A DNA stretch of 64,000 nucleotides from Brevibacillus_D fluminis_A (lineage in GTDB: Bacteria; Bacillota; Bacilli; Brevibacillales; Brevibacillaceae). Location of the stretch: positions 2,908,001-2,972,000 of the forward strand of contig NZ_CM125436.1 of NCBI RefSeq assembly GCF_052072235.1, read 5' to 3'. Positions 16,493-24,621 of this stretch are shown here, one piece after another (position 1 is the first letter of the stretch; every line of letters begins with the position of its first letter). Made by a program: the position numbers and the translations under genes. The notes below the pieces were generated by a model that saw only the letters and a program-made list of their open reading frames with translations, had not been told where the DNA came from and did not search any database.

Positions 16493-17164
16493 TCAGGCCT
16501 GATCGGGCCATTTATACGTATAAAAGCGCTCCTGCGTAAGCCAGCGGCGCATCGGCGAATTCGGTGAGGCAAGCTCCTCTTTTATGTTCTCCAGCATTTT
16601 TGCCGTCTGGGTAAAGTGCGCTTTGATCGCCTGCATCTTTTCTTCAGCGACACTGCTGATGTCAACCAGCCGGTCAGGCTCACCCAATACCTCCAGATGG
16701 TTGTGGGAAAATGCGTGGCAATACAGAACAGGACGCTCTGCCAGCGGAAAACGCATCATCGCCTCGATGGTCGCTTCCGCCATCGCTTCATGGTCCGGAT
16801 GCACGCAATGCCCCGGATAGTACGTATACACGACCGTTGGGTGGATCTCCAGCATCGTTTGGTAAATCCGCTCGACAAGCGCTGCTCGATCCTCGAACTC
16901 AACCATTTTGTCATGGTACCCCATCATTCTGAGGTCGGAAATGCCGAGCACGCGGCATGCTTCCTGCAATTCGCGCTTGCGGATTTGCGGAAGCGTCTCA
17001 CGGTTGGCAGTGATCGGACTGCCCATTTGGCGACCCATTTCACCGAGCGTGCCGCACAAATAGGTGATCGGCGTACCGGCTTTTGCATGAAGAATCAGAC
17101 TGCCTCCCAGACCGAACGTTTCATCGTCCGGATGAGGAAAAACAACAAGTACATGAGGCTTCAT
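16493..17164 (-). CDS. bshB2: Bacillithiol biosynthesis deacetylase BshB2
   Basis: The 223-residue protein is a LmbE/PIG-L zinc deacetylase. The metal motif HPDDE appears in VLVVFPHPDDETFGLGGSL near residue 10, and the third ligand in the PGHCVHPDHEAMAE segment. BshB enzymes remove the acetyl group from GlcNAc-malate in bacillithiol synthesis. The BshB2 branch is recognised by the strict link to the small yojF gene, which here overlaps its start by four bases (ATGA). The ligase genes bshA and bshC are not in the window. Some family members act instead on bacillithiol conjugates. Confidence 0.85.
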   Translation of the reverse strand: MKPHVLVVFPHPDDETFGLGGSLILHAKAGTPITYLCGTLGEMGRQMGSPITANRETLPQIRKRELQEACRVLGISDLRMMGYHDKMVEFEDRAALVERIYQTMLEIHPTVVYTYYPGHCVHPDHEAMAEATIEAMMRFPLAERPVLYCHAFSHNHLEVLGEPDRLVDISSVAEEKMQAIKAHFTQTAKMLENIKEELASPNSPMRRWLTQERFYTYKWPDQA

Positions 17165-17529
17165 TGCTCTTCCTCCTTTCCATGCGAAAATGGTGTGGCA
17201 CTTAGCTGGAATGCGACAGAAAGGCGGCCTTCGTGATCATGGCCGGCGAGCAGCAACCGCGTTTGCTCCCCTGCTTCCCAATCCGTCAACCCTTCTGCAT
17301 ACACCCAGCCGTGCGCCAGCTTCAAACCGACGCGATACGGCCCTTCACCGGCAATCGAGCCGCGTTCGAACCGGATCGGCACGTTCCGCACGAAAGCCCC
17401 GACCGAAATCGAGCGTTCGCCGCGCAGGACCGCATATGAGCCATCTGTCGTTTCAATATGGAGAAACACTTCGCGATTGGCAAAGCTTTCGATGATCGTT
17501 TGCACTTTATCTTTCTGGATCGGCTCCAT
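17161..17529 (-). CDS. yojF: YojF-family protein (DUF1806), partner of BshB2
   Basis: The 122-residue product begins MEPIQKDKVQTIIESFA and has a beta-rich body (EVFLHIETTDGSYAVLRG, then VPIRFERGSIAGEGPYRVGL). This is the DUF1806 pattern found next to bshB2 in Bacillus. The molecular role is unknown. The start at 17529 is supported by AGGAGGAAGG. The longer frame to 17640 adds 37 residues without support. Translation runs straight into bshB2 through the ATGA overlap. Confidence 0.8.
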   Translation of the reverse strand: MEPIQKDKVQTIIESFANREVFLHIETTDGSYAVLRGERSISVGAFVRNVPIRFERGSIAGEGPYRVGLKLAHGWVYAEGLTDWEAGEQTRLLLAGHDHEGRLSVAFQLSATPFSHGKEEEQ

Positions 17530-17658
17530 GGACCCTTCCTCCTGATCGTTACACCGTTTCTTACATTGTAGCGCGTCCGTTTTGGAAAAAACAGAGAGAA
17601 GAACACTTCGCTCCTCTATAACACCCGCTTCAACGCGCAATCTGCTGTTTGGCTGGCA

Positions 17659-17817
17659 TTAGCCTGCTTGTCTTGTGCCGTTTCTGCGTCCGTCTTGCAG
17701 ATGAATGATGATCGTGCGCATATGAGCATGCCCGCATTTCGGGCAGATGCCCTGTGTCGGCGCCATGGTCATGCAACGGTCGCAAACATAGCGATGAAAC
17801 GTATTGGCTTTCTGCAT
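17659..17817 (-). CDS. Small zinc-ribbon protein
   Basis: This 52-residue protein has two CxxC knuckles (YVCDRCMTMAPTQGICPKCG) and a short basic tail. AAAGGAGGG eight bases upstream makes ATG 17817 a convincing start, 112 codons inside a longer spurious frame. Zinc ribbons of this size often act as nucleic acid or protein binding modules. No specific family was recognised. A terminator lies directly upstream, so it has its own promoter. Confidence 0.7.
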   Translation of the reverse strand: MQKANTFHRYVCDRCMTMAPTQGICPKCGHAHMRTIIIHLQDGRRNGTRQAG

Positions 17818-17862
17818 GTGTTTCCCTCCTTTCCTATTCGATGTATGCACGATGGAAAAAAA

Positions 17863-17901
17863 CCGTACCGGACTGTACGATTGTGATACAGTCCGGTACG
17901 G
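17863..17901 (-). terminator. Terminator left behind by the thioredoxin relic
   Basis: A 15-bp perfect stem (CCGTACCGGACTGTA with its complement) and a 9-nt loop, followed by seven T on the minus strand. It starts nine bp after the stop of the thioredoxin-like fragment. Confidence 0.88.
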
Positions 17902-17909
17902 AGCATCTC

Positions 17910-18080
17910 TTAGATATGCTGGTTGATCAAGTTGAGCAGATTCGCTTTCGGCTGGTAACCGACGAACGTTTCCATCATTTGCCCATCCCGGAACAGCACT
18001 AGCGTAGGGATACTCATGACACCGTATTGTTGTGTTACCTCCCATTATCGTATTCGGGTTTTTCTGATCTATGCCAAGCC
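17910..18080 (-). pseudogene. C-terminal relic of thioredoxin, frameshifted
   Basis: The minus strand encodes QQYGVMSIPTLVLFRDGQ, then ETFVGYQPKANLLNLINQHI and a stop. This is the second half of thioredoxin, with the cis-proline SIPT and the GYQ.KA tail. Just upstream, in another frame, IDQKNPNTI matches the preceding D-ENPNT segment, so a frameshift lies near 18040. The half with the WCGPC active site is absent, replaced by the end of the IDEAL-domain gene. It cannot make an active thioredoxin. Confidence 0.75.
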
Positions 18081-18085
18081 TTCTT

Positions 18086-18481
18086 TTATGAAGGCATATC
18101 CGATGGCCGCAGCCGATTTCGGGTCCGCAGCGCAGCGCTTCGTTTTTTCTCACGATCCGCCGATCGTTGCCTTGCGATGATCAGGTCGGCGTACAAATCG
18201 CGAAACCACGCCTCGTCGCGCGTCAGCAGCGCCAGATCGATAGCATCGAGAATTTGTTCCTCGGTCTCAATCGCGGTCACCGGATACTTTTCGACGCTAT
18301 GCGTATACAGCTCGACCGATCTTCCTACCGAGTCCGCCAGATCGCTGTCGACCACATACACGTTGGCAATCCCTTGCATCAGATCGACCGATTCGATAAA
18401 GCCATGCAGCAATTCACCGCTTTTCGCCTTTGCCTTGACCCAATCACCCACGCTAAGCTGGTAATGGTTTTGCATCGTCAT
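18086..18481 (-). CDS. IDEAL-domain protein, function unknown
   Basis: The 131-residue product has an N-terminal SH3-like beta segment (YQLSVGDWVKAKAKSGELLHG) and then an IDEAL-like helical hairpin (IDLALLTRDEAWFRDLYADL). The tail is very basic (SADREKKRSAALRTRNRLR). IDEAL domains are short helical modules in Bacillales, for example in ComK control proteins and YpiB-type proteins. ATG 18481 is preceded by AGGGGTGA. A GTG one codon earlier is also possible. The last codons adjoin the thioredoxin relic, so the true tail may have been changed by that rearrangement. Confidence 0.6.
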   Translation of the reverse strand: MTMQNHYQLSVGDWVKAKAKSGELLHGFIESVDLMQGIANVYVVDSDLADSVGRSVELYTHSVEKYPVTAIETEEQILDAIDLALLTRDEAWFRDLYADLIIARQRSADREKKRSAALRTRNRLRPSDMPS

Positions 18482-18619
18482 CACGTTTCACCCCTGATTT
18501 TTAAATGTTAGGATATAAATTACAGTTTGACTATTAAAAAAAGCGTCTGTTTTCCTTTCGCCCGGCATCGTACATTTCTCGATTTGTAATTAAAAAGATT
18601 ACAGTAAGGGTAAAAATGT

Positions 18620-18646
18620 GGCTGCGTCACAGATGATGACGGAGCC
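18620..18646 (-). terminator. Terminator after the Rrf2 gene
   Basis: GGCTCCGTCA pairs with TGACGCAGCC (one mismatch) and is followed by ACATTTTTA on the minus strand. Confidence 0.6.
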
Positions 18647-18676
18647 TTTGTTTCGTTTTTTTCAGGAAGAGAAATG

Positions 18677-19105
18677 TCAGGCACTTCCCTTGCACCCCTT
18701 GATTTTTTCGAGCACCGAGCTGATCGTGATTTGATTGAGATAATTCGCAAAATAGATTTCAGCTTCAGTGAAGATGTGATCCATCACACCTTGAATGTTC
18801 GATGACACCAGACACTCCTGATCGGGATCGCCCGTACACCAGTGCGGCTTCAACGTACCGCAGGAAACGCTGCGATACAGCTGGGCCAATGTTACTTCCT
18901 CCGGATTGCAATTGAGGATATAACCGCCCCCGATGCCTTCCTTTGTTTTCACAAAACCGCTTTTGCGCAAGCAGCTCATGATCTTGCGGATTCGTGCCGG
19001 ATGGGTAGAAACATTTTTGGCAATCAACTCACTGCTCGCCATTCTTTCAGGCAAATACGCCAGAAACACCAAACTGTGCACGGCGATTGTAAATTCACTG
19101 TTCAC
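18677..19105 (-). CDS. Rrf2-family transcriptional regulator
   Basis: The 142-residue protein has the Rrf2 winged helix: FTIAVHSLVFLAYLPERMAS, the helix SSELIAKNVSTHPARIRKIM, and the wing KTKEGIGGGYILNCNPEEVT. Cysteines occur at the usual loop (SCGTLKPHWCTGDPDQEC) but not in the spacing of iron-sulphur members, so it may resemble the redox or YwnA-type branch. The start is GTG 19105 with GAGGAGG eleven bases upstream. A clear sigma-A promoter lies just in front. Confidence 0.9.
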   Translation of the reverse strand: MNSEFTIAVHSLVFLAYLPERMASSELIAKNVSTHPARIRKIMSCLRKSGFVKTKEGIGGGYILNCNPEEVTLAQLYRSVSCGTLKPHWCTGDPDQECLVSSNIQGVMDHIFTEAEIYFANYLNQITISSVLEKIKGCKGSA

Positions 19106-19138
19106 GGAACCAACTTCCTCCTCAAGAAGGATACTGTA

Positions 19139-19167
19139 ATCATAGCGGATACAGTTTATTTCGTCAA
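19139..19167 (-). promoter_or_regulatory. Sigma-A promoter of the rrf2 gene with overlapping repeats
   Basis: On the minus strand TTGACG, a 17-bp spacer and TATGAT. Two copies of a GGATAC motif flank the -10 box, a candidate site for self-repression by Rrf2. Confidence 0.65.
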
Positions 19168-19171
19168 TAGG

Positions 19172-19642
19172 TCACATCCCCCGAAGATCAAGCTCCCGAT
19201 CTTCCTCGACCGCCCGCTTCAACGTCTGCACCATCGTGCCGATCCCCCGGCAATGGGCCAGCGGCCGTTCGATCCGTTGGCCTTCGCCTACCAGTGGCGC
19301 AAGCACCGGGACGAACTTTTTGCCGCCAAGCAGGACGATCGTTCCATACTGATCCAACCGTTTGGCTGCCGCGCTTTCACGCAGCGCCTCCACACCGATG
19401 ATCGCCGGATTATCGGTGCCAAACGCGCAATCATAGTTGGCCACGACCCAATCATCAGGTGCAAGGAACCCATGCTTGGCCGACAAGATCAGCCAATCGG
19501 CAAAAAAAGCTTTGGCGTACGATTGGCAAGCCTGATGAAACGCGCTGCGGTATGCATCTTTGGCCATCGTCGGTCCCGCTTCCGGCACGATGTCCCATAT
19601 TTTTTTGGCGCCGCACGGGATGATGCACACTCGTTTTTCCAT
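19172..19642 (-). CDS. DUF6884-domain protein
   Basis: The 156-residue product begins KRVCIIPCGAKKIWD and carries AGPTMAKDAYRSAFHQ, WLILSAKHGFLAPDD and NYDCAF, all hallmark segments of DUF6884. A Rossmann-like core with a conserved Cys is implied, but no function is established. ATG 19642 has GGGAGGAG nine bases upstream, 20 codons inside the longer frame. It sits alone between the MFS gene terminator and the rrf2 promoter. Confidence 0.75.
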   Translation of the reverse strand: MEKRVCIIPCGAKKIWDIVPEAGPTMAKDAYRSAFHQACQSYAKAFFADWLILSAKHGFLAPDDWVVANYDCAFGTDNPAIIGVEALRESAAAKRLDQYGTIVLLGGKKFVPVLAPLVGEGQRIERPLAHCRGIGTMVQTLKRAVEEDRELDLRGM

Positions 19643-19692
19643 AGGCTCGCTCTCCTCCCCTTTACCATGGACAAACCTGCTCCAAGAAAAAA

Positions 19693-19712
19693 CACGCTGC
19701 ACCCGCAGCGTG
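19693..19712 (-). terminator. Terminator of the MFS exporter gene
   Basis: CACGCTGC and GCAGCGTG form an 8-bp stem with a 4-nt loop, followed by six T on the minus strand. Confidence 0.8.
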
Positions 19713-19734
19713 CTTCACACATTTTTGAATGTCG

Positions 19735-20991
19735 TTACTGGCCATCTGCCCATGCTTTCAATGTTTTGTCCGACGGCAGCAACAGCGTCAATACGCCCAA
19801 CAGGGGCAAAAAGCTTACGGCTTGCATGACGAAGCCAAGACCGAATTTGTCGATCAAACCGCCCAGCCCGACTGCGCCAAGCGCGCCTAAGCCGAAAGCG
19901 AGGCCGGTGATCAGACCCGAAACCGTGCCGACTTTCCCCGGAATCAAATCCTGGGCGTACACGACGGTCACGGAAAAGCTCGACAGCAGGATGAACCCGT
20001 TAAACAACAGGATGACGTAAGCCCAGAACGCATTGGCATACGGCAAAATCAGCGCAAGCGGCGCCGTGCCGAGCAGCGAGAACATCAGCAGGTTGCGGCG
20101 GCCGAACGTATCGGACAGCGGTCCACCCATGAACGTCCCGACCGCACCAGCGGCCGCATAAAGGAAAATGTACATTTGCGCCTTATCGAGGCTGATCCCG
20201 AATTTGTCCATCAAGTAAAACGGATAGTAGATCGTGATGCCGGACTGGTACCACGAGCGCGCGAACACGAGAAAAATGAGCATGTAAATCGCGAAGGTGA
20301 TTTTCTTTTTACGCTCGGGGCTGATCGCTCTTGCGGCATTTTTCTTGCGCGCAAGCTCGTTGGTGCGCAAATAATTGCCGTACCATTTGGCAATTTGCCC
20401 TTGCACGAAAATGCCGAATGCTGCGACAAGCGTGAACCAGATCGCGCCGATTTGGCCGAGCGGGGCGAATACCAATGCGGTCATGACGGATGCGAGCGAC
20501 TGGCCGGAGTTGCCGCCGACCTGGAAGATCGACTGGGCCAAACCGCGGCGTGACCCTGCCGCCATGTTGGCCACGCGCGACGCCTCCGGATGGAATACGG
20601 CAGAACCAAGGCCGATCAGCAATACGGAAAGCAGCACGAGCCAATAATTCGGTGCGAGGGCGAGCCCCAGCACCCCCAGAAACGTAAAGCCCATCCCGAT
20701 CGGCAAAATGATCGGTGTCGGACGCCGGTCCGCAAACATCCCGACAACAGGCTGCATGACGGAAGAGGTCATGTTCAGCGCAAACACGATGATTCCCGAC
20801 TGCATGTAGGTCAGCCGCATCGAATCTTTGAAAATCGGCAGAATGGCCGGCACGATGGCCTGAATCGTGTCGTTGAACAGATGGACCAGGCTGATGGCAA
20901 GCAAAATCTTGTAGACCGTTGGCTTCACATCAGGCTGTAAGCTTGGCCGCAGCACCTGTCCCGAGGCGGAAGCATCATTTGAAGTTGACAT
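19735..20991 (-). CDS. MFS transporter, fosmidomycin-resistance (Fsr) type
   Basis: The 418-residue protein has twelve hydrophobic segments. The first reads LLAISLVHLFNDTIQAIVPA, and the conserved loop between helices 2 and 3 is GMFADRRPTP. The HLFND.I.A..PA motif is the mark of the Fsr subgroup of drug exporters. Real substrates in Bacillales are unknown. It is monocistronic, with a ribosome site and ATG at 20991. Confidence 0.85.
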   Translation of the reverse strand: MSTSNDASASGQVLRPSLQPDVKPTVYKILLAISLVHLFNDTIQAIVPAILPIFKDSMRLTYMQSGIIVFALNMTSSVMQPVVGMFADRRPTPIILPIGMGFTFLGVLGLALAPNYWLVLLSVLLIGLGSAVFHPEASRVANMAAGSRRGLAQSIFQVGGNSGQSLASVMTALVFAPLGQIGAIWFTLVAAFGIFVQGQIAKWYGNYLRTNELARKKNAARAISPERKKKITFAIYMLIFLVFARSWYQSGITIYYPFYLMDKFGISLDKAQMYIFLYAAAGAVGTFMGGPLSDTFGRRNLLMFSLLGTAPLALILPYANAFWAYVILLFNGFILLSSFSVTVVYAQDLIPGKVGTVSGLITGLAFGLGALGAVGLGGLIDKFGLGFVMQAVSFLPLLGVLTLLLPSDKTLKAWADGQ

Positions 20992-21170
20992 GACGAGGAC
21001 CCTTTCTTTTGCAAGATGATTGCGCGATGCCGCAAGTCACTCCCATCAACGATCGGATGATCCTGTACCGGTTTTCCCTTCCGATCCACTAGCGAACGAC
21101 TTGCGTGTACCCTTTATATTACCGAATTGACAAACAGTTTGGGAAGCTTGCAGGTGCAAAAACAGAAAAA

Positions 21171-21213
21171 AACGCAAGCAGCATAGGCATTTTGCTTTCA
21201 TGCTGCTTGCGTT
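21171..21213 (-). terminator. Terminator of the psuK-psuG operon
   Basis: AACGCAAGCAGCAT pairs with ATGCTGCTTGCGTT and is followed by TTTTTCTG on the minus strand. A smaller hairpin (AACCGTT/AACGGTT) lies between it and the psuG stop. Confidence 0.9.
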
Positions 21214-21257
21214 GCGCTCGATTTTGCAACCGTTCGCGCTTGGTCCGCGAAACGGTT

Positions 21258-22175
21258 TTAGCCTTGTTTTTTCAAAGCAACTGCGATTTGCGCCGCTACT
21301 TTTGCGTTATGTTTCACCAGCGCGATGTTGGTTTCCAACGATTTTCCGCCGGTAAGCTGTTTCACTTTATCCAGCAGGAACGGCGTAACGTTTTTGCCGG
21401 TAATGTTGTTTGCTTTCGCTTCATCCAGCGCACGCAAAATCACTTGTTCTATTTCATTGAAATCCATCGCCGCTTCTTGTGGCACCGGGTTGGCAATCAC
21501 CGCTCCGCCTTTCAGGCCGAGGTTCCATTTTGTATGCAGCATCGCTGCCGCTTCTTCTGGCGTATCGACGCGGAAATCAACCGGGTTGCCGCTCTCGCGG
21601 GAGAAGAACGATGGGAACTCGGACGTTTGATAGCCTGCAACCGGCACCCCTTGCGTTTCCAAATATTCCAGCGTACGGCCGATATCGAGGATCGATTTGC
21701 AGCCAGCGCAGACGACAGCGACATTGGTGGAAGCAAGCTCCGTCAGGTCAGCCGATACGTCCCACGTCACTTCCCCTTCGCGATGCACGCCGCCGATTCC
21801 GCCGGTTGCGAACACTTCGATGCCTGCCAGTTCCGCGCCGATCATCGTTGCTGCTACGGTAGCGGCGCCGATTTTTCCGGAAGCCAGAATGTGCGGCAAG
21901 TCGCGGCGGCTCACTTTTGCCACCGATTTGTTCGTTGCGAATTCTTCCAGCTCGCTTTCGTTCAGGCCGATCTTGATTTTGCCGTCCAAAAAGCCGATCG
22001 TTGCCGGCACAGCGCCGTTGTCGCGGATGATTTGCTCCACTTCTTTCGCCATTTGGATATTTTGCGGATATGGCATACCGTGCGAGATGATCGTTGTTTC
22101 GAGCGCTACGATCGGCAAATTGTTGTCGAGCGCGTGGCGGACTTCATCGGTAAACGTCAGGTAGTGGTTATTCAT
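21258..22175 (-). CDS. psuG: Pseudouridine-5'-phosphate glycosidase
   Basis: The 305-residue enzyme splits pseudouridine 5'-phosphate into uracil and ribose 5-phosphate by cleaving a C-C glycosidic bond. Family landmarks are VALETTIISHGMPYPQN near residue 25, ATIGFLDGKIKIGL, the lysine-bearing SVAKVSRRDLPHI, GATTVAATM-like GAATVAATMIGAELAGI and FATGGIGGVHRE. Length is normal. The start overlaps the end of psuK by eight bases, so translation is coupled. The uracil produced can feed the pyd genes about 10 kb away. Confidence 0.95.
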   Translation of the reverse strand: MNNHYLTFTDEVRHALDNNLPIVALETTIISHGMPYPQNIQMAKEVEQIIRDNGAVPATIGFLDGKIKIGLNESELEEFATNKSVAKVSRRDLPHILASGKIGAATVAATMIGAELAGIEVFATGGIGGVHREGEVTWDVSADLTELASTNVAVVCAGCKSILDIGRTLEYLETQGVPVAGYQTSEFPSFFSRESGNPVDFRVDTPEEAAAMLHTKWNLGLKGGAVIANPVPQEAAMDFNEIEQVILRALDEAKANNITGKNVTPFLLDKVKQLTGGKSLETNIALVKHNAKVAAQIAVALKKQG

Positions 22176-23268
22176 GTGTAGTTCTCTCCTTTATGAATTG
22201 GTATAAGTGTTCCGACTTGAGCAGCGGGGAAACCGATTCGTTCGTCTGCAGCGTGAGCGCGGAGGCGGCCAAGCCCAGCCTGCAAGCTGTCGCGACCGAT
22301 TCTCCTTCCGTTACGCCAAAAAGGAAGCCCGATGCGAATGCATCGCCAGCGCCTGTTACATCCACGACTTCAACAGGGTATGGTGCCAAAAGCTGGCTTT
22401 CCGTTTCCGTTGCGTAGTAGATTCCTTGCTCGCCCAAGGTGATGATGACGCTCTCGACGCCGCGTTCGCGAATTTTTTGGCAAGCGGCGGCGATGTCCGC
22501 TTCCGATTCGATTTTCATCCGGGCGAGAAGCTCCGCCTCTTCTTTATTGGGCAAAATCGCCTTGACCCCGTCGAGTCTCTCCGGCAGTTTCTGCGCTTTT
22601 GCCGAGGAAACCGGGTCAATGTACAGCGGGATGTTGTCTTCTTTGCATCGTTTGATCACATACTGCAGGCAATCCGCAGGAATGTTCGTATCGGCAAAAA
22701 CCGCAGCGGATGCCGCGATGTGCGACCATTTATCCGCGAACATTTCCGGTGTCAGGCGATCGTAAATATCCATGTTTGCGAGCGAGACGACCATCTCGCC
22801 GTCGATATCGAGCAACGCGGTATAAGTTCCGGTCTGTTGGCCCGCGAGTACCCAAACCTGACTCACATCGACGCCATGCTTTTTCGTTTCTTCCAATACC
22901 CACGCACCTTCTTTGTCGTCACCGACACAGCTGATGAGTGAGGAATGGAAGCCGAGCCTGCCCAAATTTTCGGCGATGTTACGAGAGACGCCGCCGCAGG
23001 ACTCGCTAATGTGCACCGGGTTGGAGGAATGCAGCTTGACCTTTTGTTTGCCGTGCGCTTTGCGGTCGAGGTTGGCGCCGCCGATGCATGTTAAGAGCCC
23101 CTCTTCCCGCAAAATGTAAGCACGTCCTTTTATTTCGCCGCGCTTGGTCAGGTTCGCGATGTAACCCGCCACCGCAGAGCGTGAAATCCCGATCAAATGA
23201 GCCAGCTCTTGCTGGGAAAGAAACGGGTTTTGTCGGATGTAATGGAGAATTTGTTTTTCTTTATCCAT
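22168..23268 (-). CDS. psuK: Pseudouridine kinase with N-terminal helix-turn-helix
   Basis: The 366-residue protein joins a winged helix at residues 1-60 (ILHYIRQNPFLSQQELAHLI, SRSAVAGYIANLTKRGEIKG) to a PfkB sugar kinase domain. The kinase has the GGANLDRKAHG start, SCGGVSRNIAENLGRLG and the catalytic DVTGAGDAFASGFL near the end. It makes pseudouridine 5'-phosphate for PsuG. The start MDKEKQ is backed by GGAAGGAGG. The fused DNA-binding domain suggests that the kinase also regulates its operon. A palindrome lies just upstream. Confidence 0.92.
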   Translation of the reverse strand: MDKEKQILHYIRQNPFLSQQELAHLIGISRSAVAGYIANLTKRGEIKGRAYILREEGLLTCIGGANLDRKAHGKQKVKLHSSNPVHISESCGGVSRNIAENLGRLGFHSSLISCVGDDKEGAWVLEETKKHGVDVSQVWVLAGQQTGTYTALLDIDGEMVVSLANMDIYDRLTPEMFADKWSHIAASAAVFADTNIPADCLQYVIKRCKEDNIPLYIDPVSSAKAQKLPERLDGVKAILPNKEEAELLARMKIESEADIAAACQKIRERGVESVIITLGEQGIYYATETESQLLAPYPVEVVDVTGAGDAFASGFLFGVTEGESVATACRLGLAASALTLQTNESVSPLLKSEHLYQFIKERTTHE

Positions 23269-23311
23269 CTGGGTCCTCCTTCCTTCTCGACTTGCAAACA
23301 AAAGTTTATCA

Positions 23312-23327
23312 CACAAACATTTGTTTA
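23312..23327. promoter_or_regulatory. Candidate operator upstream of psuK
   Basis: AAACATTTGTTT forms a short inverted repeat 45 bp before the psuK start, with a related CAAACAAA copy at about 23295. The HTH domain of PsuK is the natural candidate to bind it. Confidence 0.35.
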
Positions 23328-23373
23328 ACAAGCGCTTTTTCCCTATCGTGTGGTTCCGTTCCGCTGATCAGGT

Positions 23374-24471
23374 TCAGTCCGGCTGCTTCGCCTTTCTCGC
23401 GACAAGCTGGAACACAAGCCGCAGCAGCGGAGGCACGACGAATAAAATAAAAAACGTTCGGAATAACTGATAACCGGCCACCAGCGGCAAATTCGCGTGA
23501 ATCTCATGCGCGATGATGCCCATCTGGTCCATCCCGCCAGGGGCCAAGCCGAGCAACGCCGTCGCACCGGATACAGGCTGCAGCCTGGTCAGCAACAAGC
23601 TCAGCCCCCATGCACCGAGTACCAGCAAAAGTCCGTTGCCGACTGCCAGGCCGAGCGTGCGCGCCTTGTGTGCGAGCATGTCCGGCTTCAAAAGCAAGCC
23701 AACGTACGTACCGATCAAAAGCTGAGCGGCATCAACGGCAACTGGCGGAAGTAACGGTCCTTGCAGCGAAAACAGTTGCAGCGCCGCTGTCCCGAATGCC
23801 GGACCGAGCAAAAAAGCGGTCGGAAACTTGATTTTGTTCGCGACGATGGCACTGACGATGCAAACGATGGGAAACAATAGCCACTCGATCCCACTCCCCG
23901 TGGCAACGTGCTGCTTGACCGCCTCATGCGCCGCAGCCGTACCCCCTTGGCCAAACGGTGTATGGAAGACAATCAATGGCACACAAATGATGATGATCAT
24001 CAGGCGGATGACTTGTGTCACGGTCACGACGGTGAGATTGACGCCCTCGGTTTCCTCGGCCAGCGTCACCACCTGTGTCAATCCCCCTGGAATGCTGCCC
24101 AAAAGCGCCGTTTTGTAATCCGTTCCCGACAGTTTTGCGATGAGTAAGGAGAGACCGGCGCAAAAGAGCAGCAGCGCGGTCGTCATCAGCAGCATGTACG
24201 GCAATTGCTGCGACATTCCTTGCAGTGCCGCGACTGTCAACGATTGCCCGATCGTATAGCCGACCACGATCATGCCTGCATTTCGCAAATAGCCCGGCCA
24301 CTCATACCGCCCCTTGCTTACATTCGACCCGATCAATACGGCAATCATCGGCCCCAAAAGCCATGGAATCGGCGCGTGCAGCAGGTTGAATAGCGCCCCT
24401 GCTGCGACCGCTGTCACAAGCGTGAGCAAGATGCGTGAAGCGCGCCGATCCCTCAATCTTGGTGTAATCAT
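23374..24471 (-). CDS. AbrB-family (putative ammonia monooxygenase family) membrane protein
   Basis: The 365-residue protein is almost entirely hydrophobic and made of two similar halves. Each half carries a PGG motif: GSIPGGLTQVVTLAEE in the first and GLAPGGMDQMGIIAHE in the second. This is the AbrB/AmoA-like family of PF05145. It is a putative transporter and no enzyme activity has been shown despite the old name. It sits between the psu genes and the NCS1 permease and may move a product or precursor of base catabolism, but that is only inferred from position. Confidence 0.82.
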   Translation of the reverse strand: MITPRLRDRRASRILLTLVTAVAAGALFNLLHAPIPWLLGPMIAVLIGSNVSKGRYEWPGYLRNAGMIVVGYTIGQSLTVAALQGMSQQLPYMLLMTTALLLFCAGLSLLIAKLSGTDYKTALLGSIPGGLTQVVTLAEETEGVNLTVVTVTQVIRLMIIIICVPLIVFHTPFGQGGTAAAHEAVKQHVATGSGIEWLLFPIVCIVSAIVANKIKFPTAFLLGPAFGTAALQLFSLQGPLLPPVAVDAAQLLIGTYVGLLLKPDMLAHKARTLGLAVGNGLLLVLGAWGLSLLLTRLQPVSGATALLGLAPGGMDQMGIIAHEIHANLPLVAGYQLFRTFFILFVVPPLLRLVFQLVARKAKQPD

Positions 24472-24580
24472 CGTCTGACAAGTCCCCCATTCTCCCGATT
24501 CTTTCCAATGAATGTGCCGATTCTAGCACGTTTCAAAGGCATCCATCAACATCCGATTCACCGGTAAAGGTGCAAACAAA

Positions 24581-24610
24581 AGAGACACCCCATGTTTACG
24601 GGATGCCTCT
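24581..24610 (-). terminator. Terminator of the NCS1 permease gene
   Basis: AGAGGCATCCC pairs with GGGGTGTCTCT using two wobble pairs, and CTCTTTTGTTT follows on the minus strand. Confidence 0.7.
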
Positions 24611-24621
24611 GTTCCTGATGA

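Noticed and set aside
16275..16511. 78-codon minus frame behind bshB2
   Set aside because: It starts inside bshB2 without a ribosome site and is explained by the large inverted repeat.
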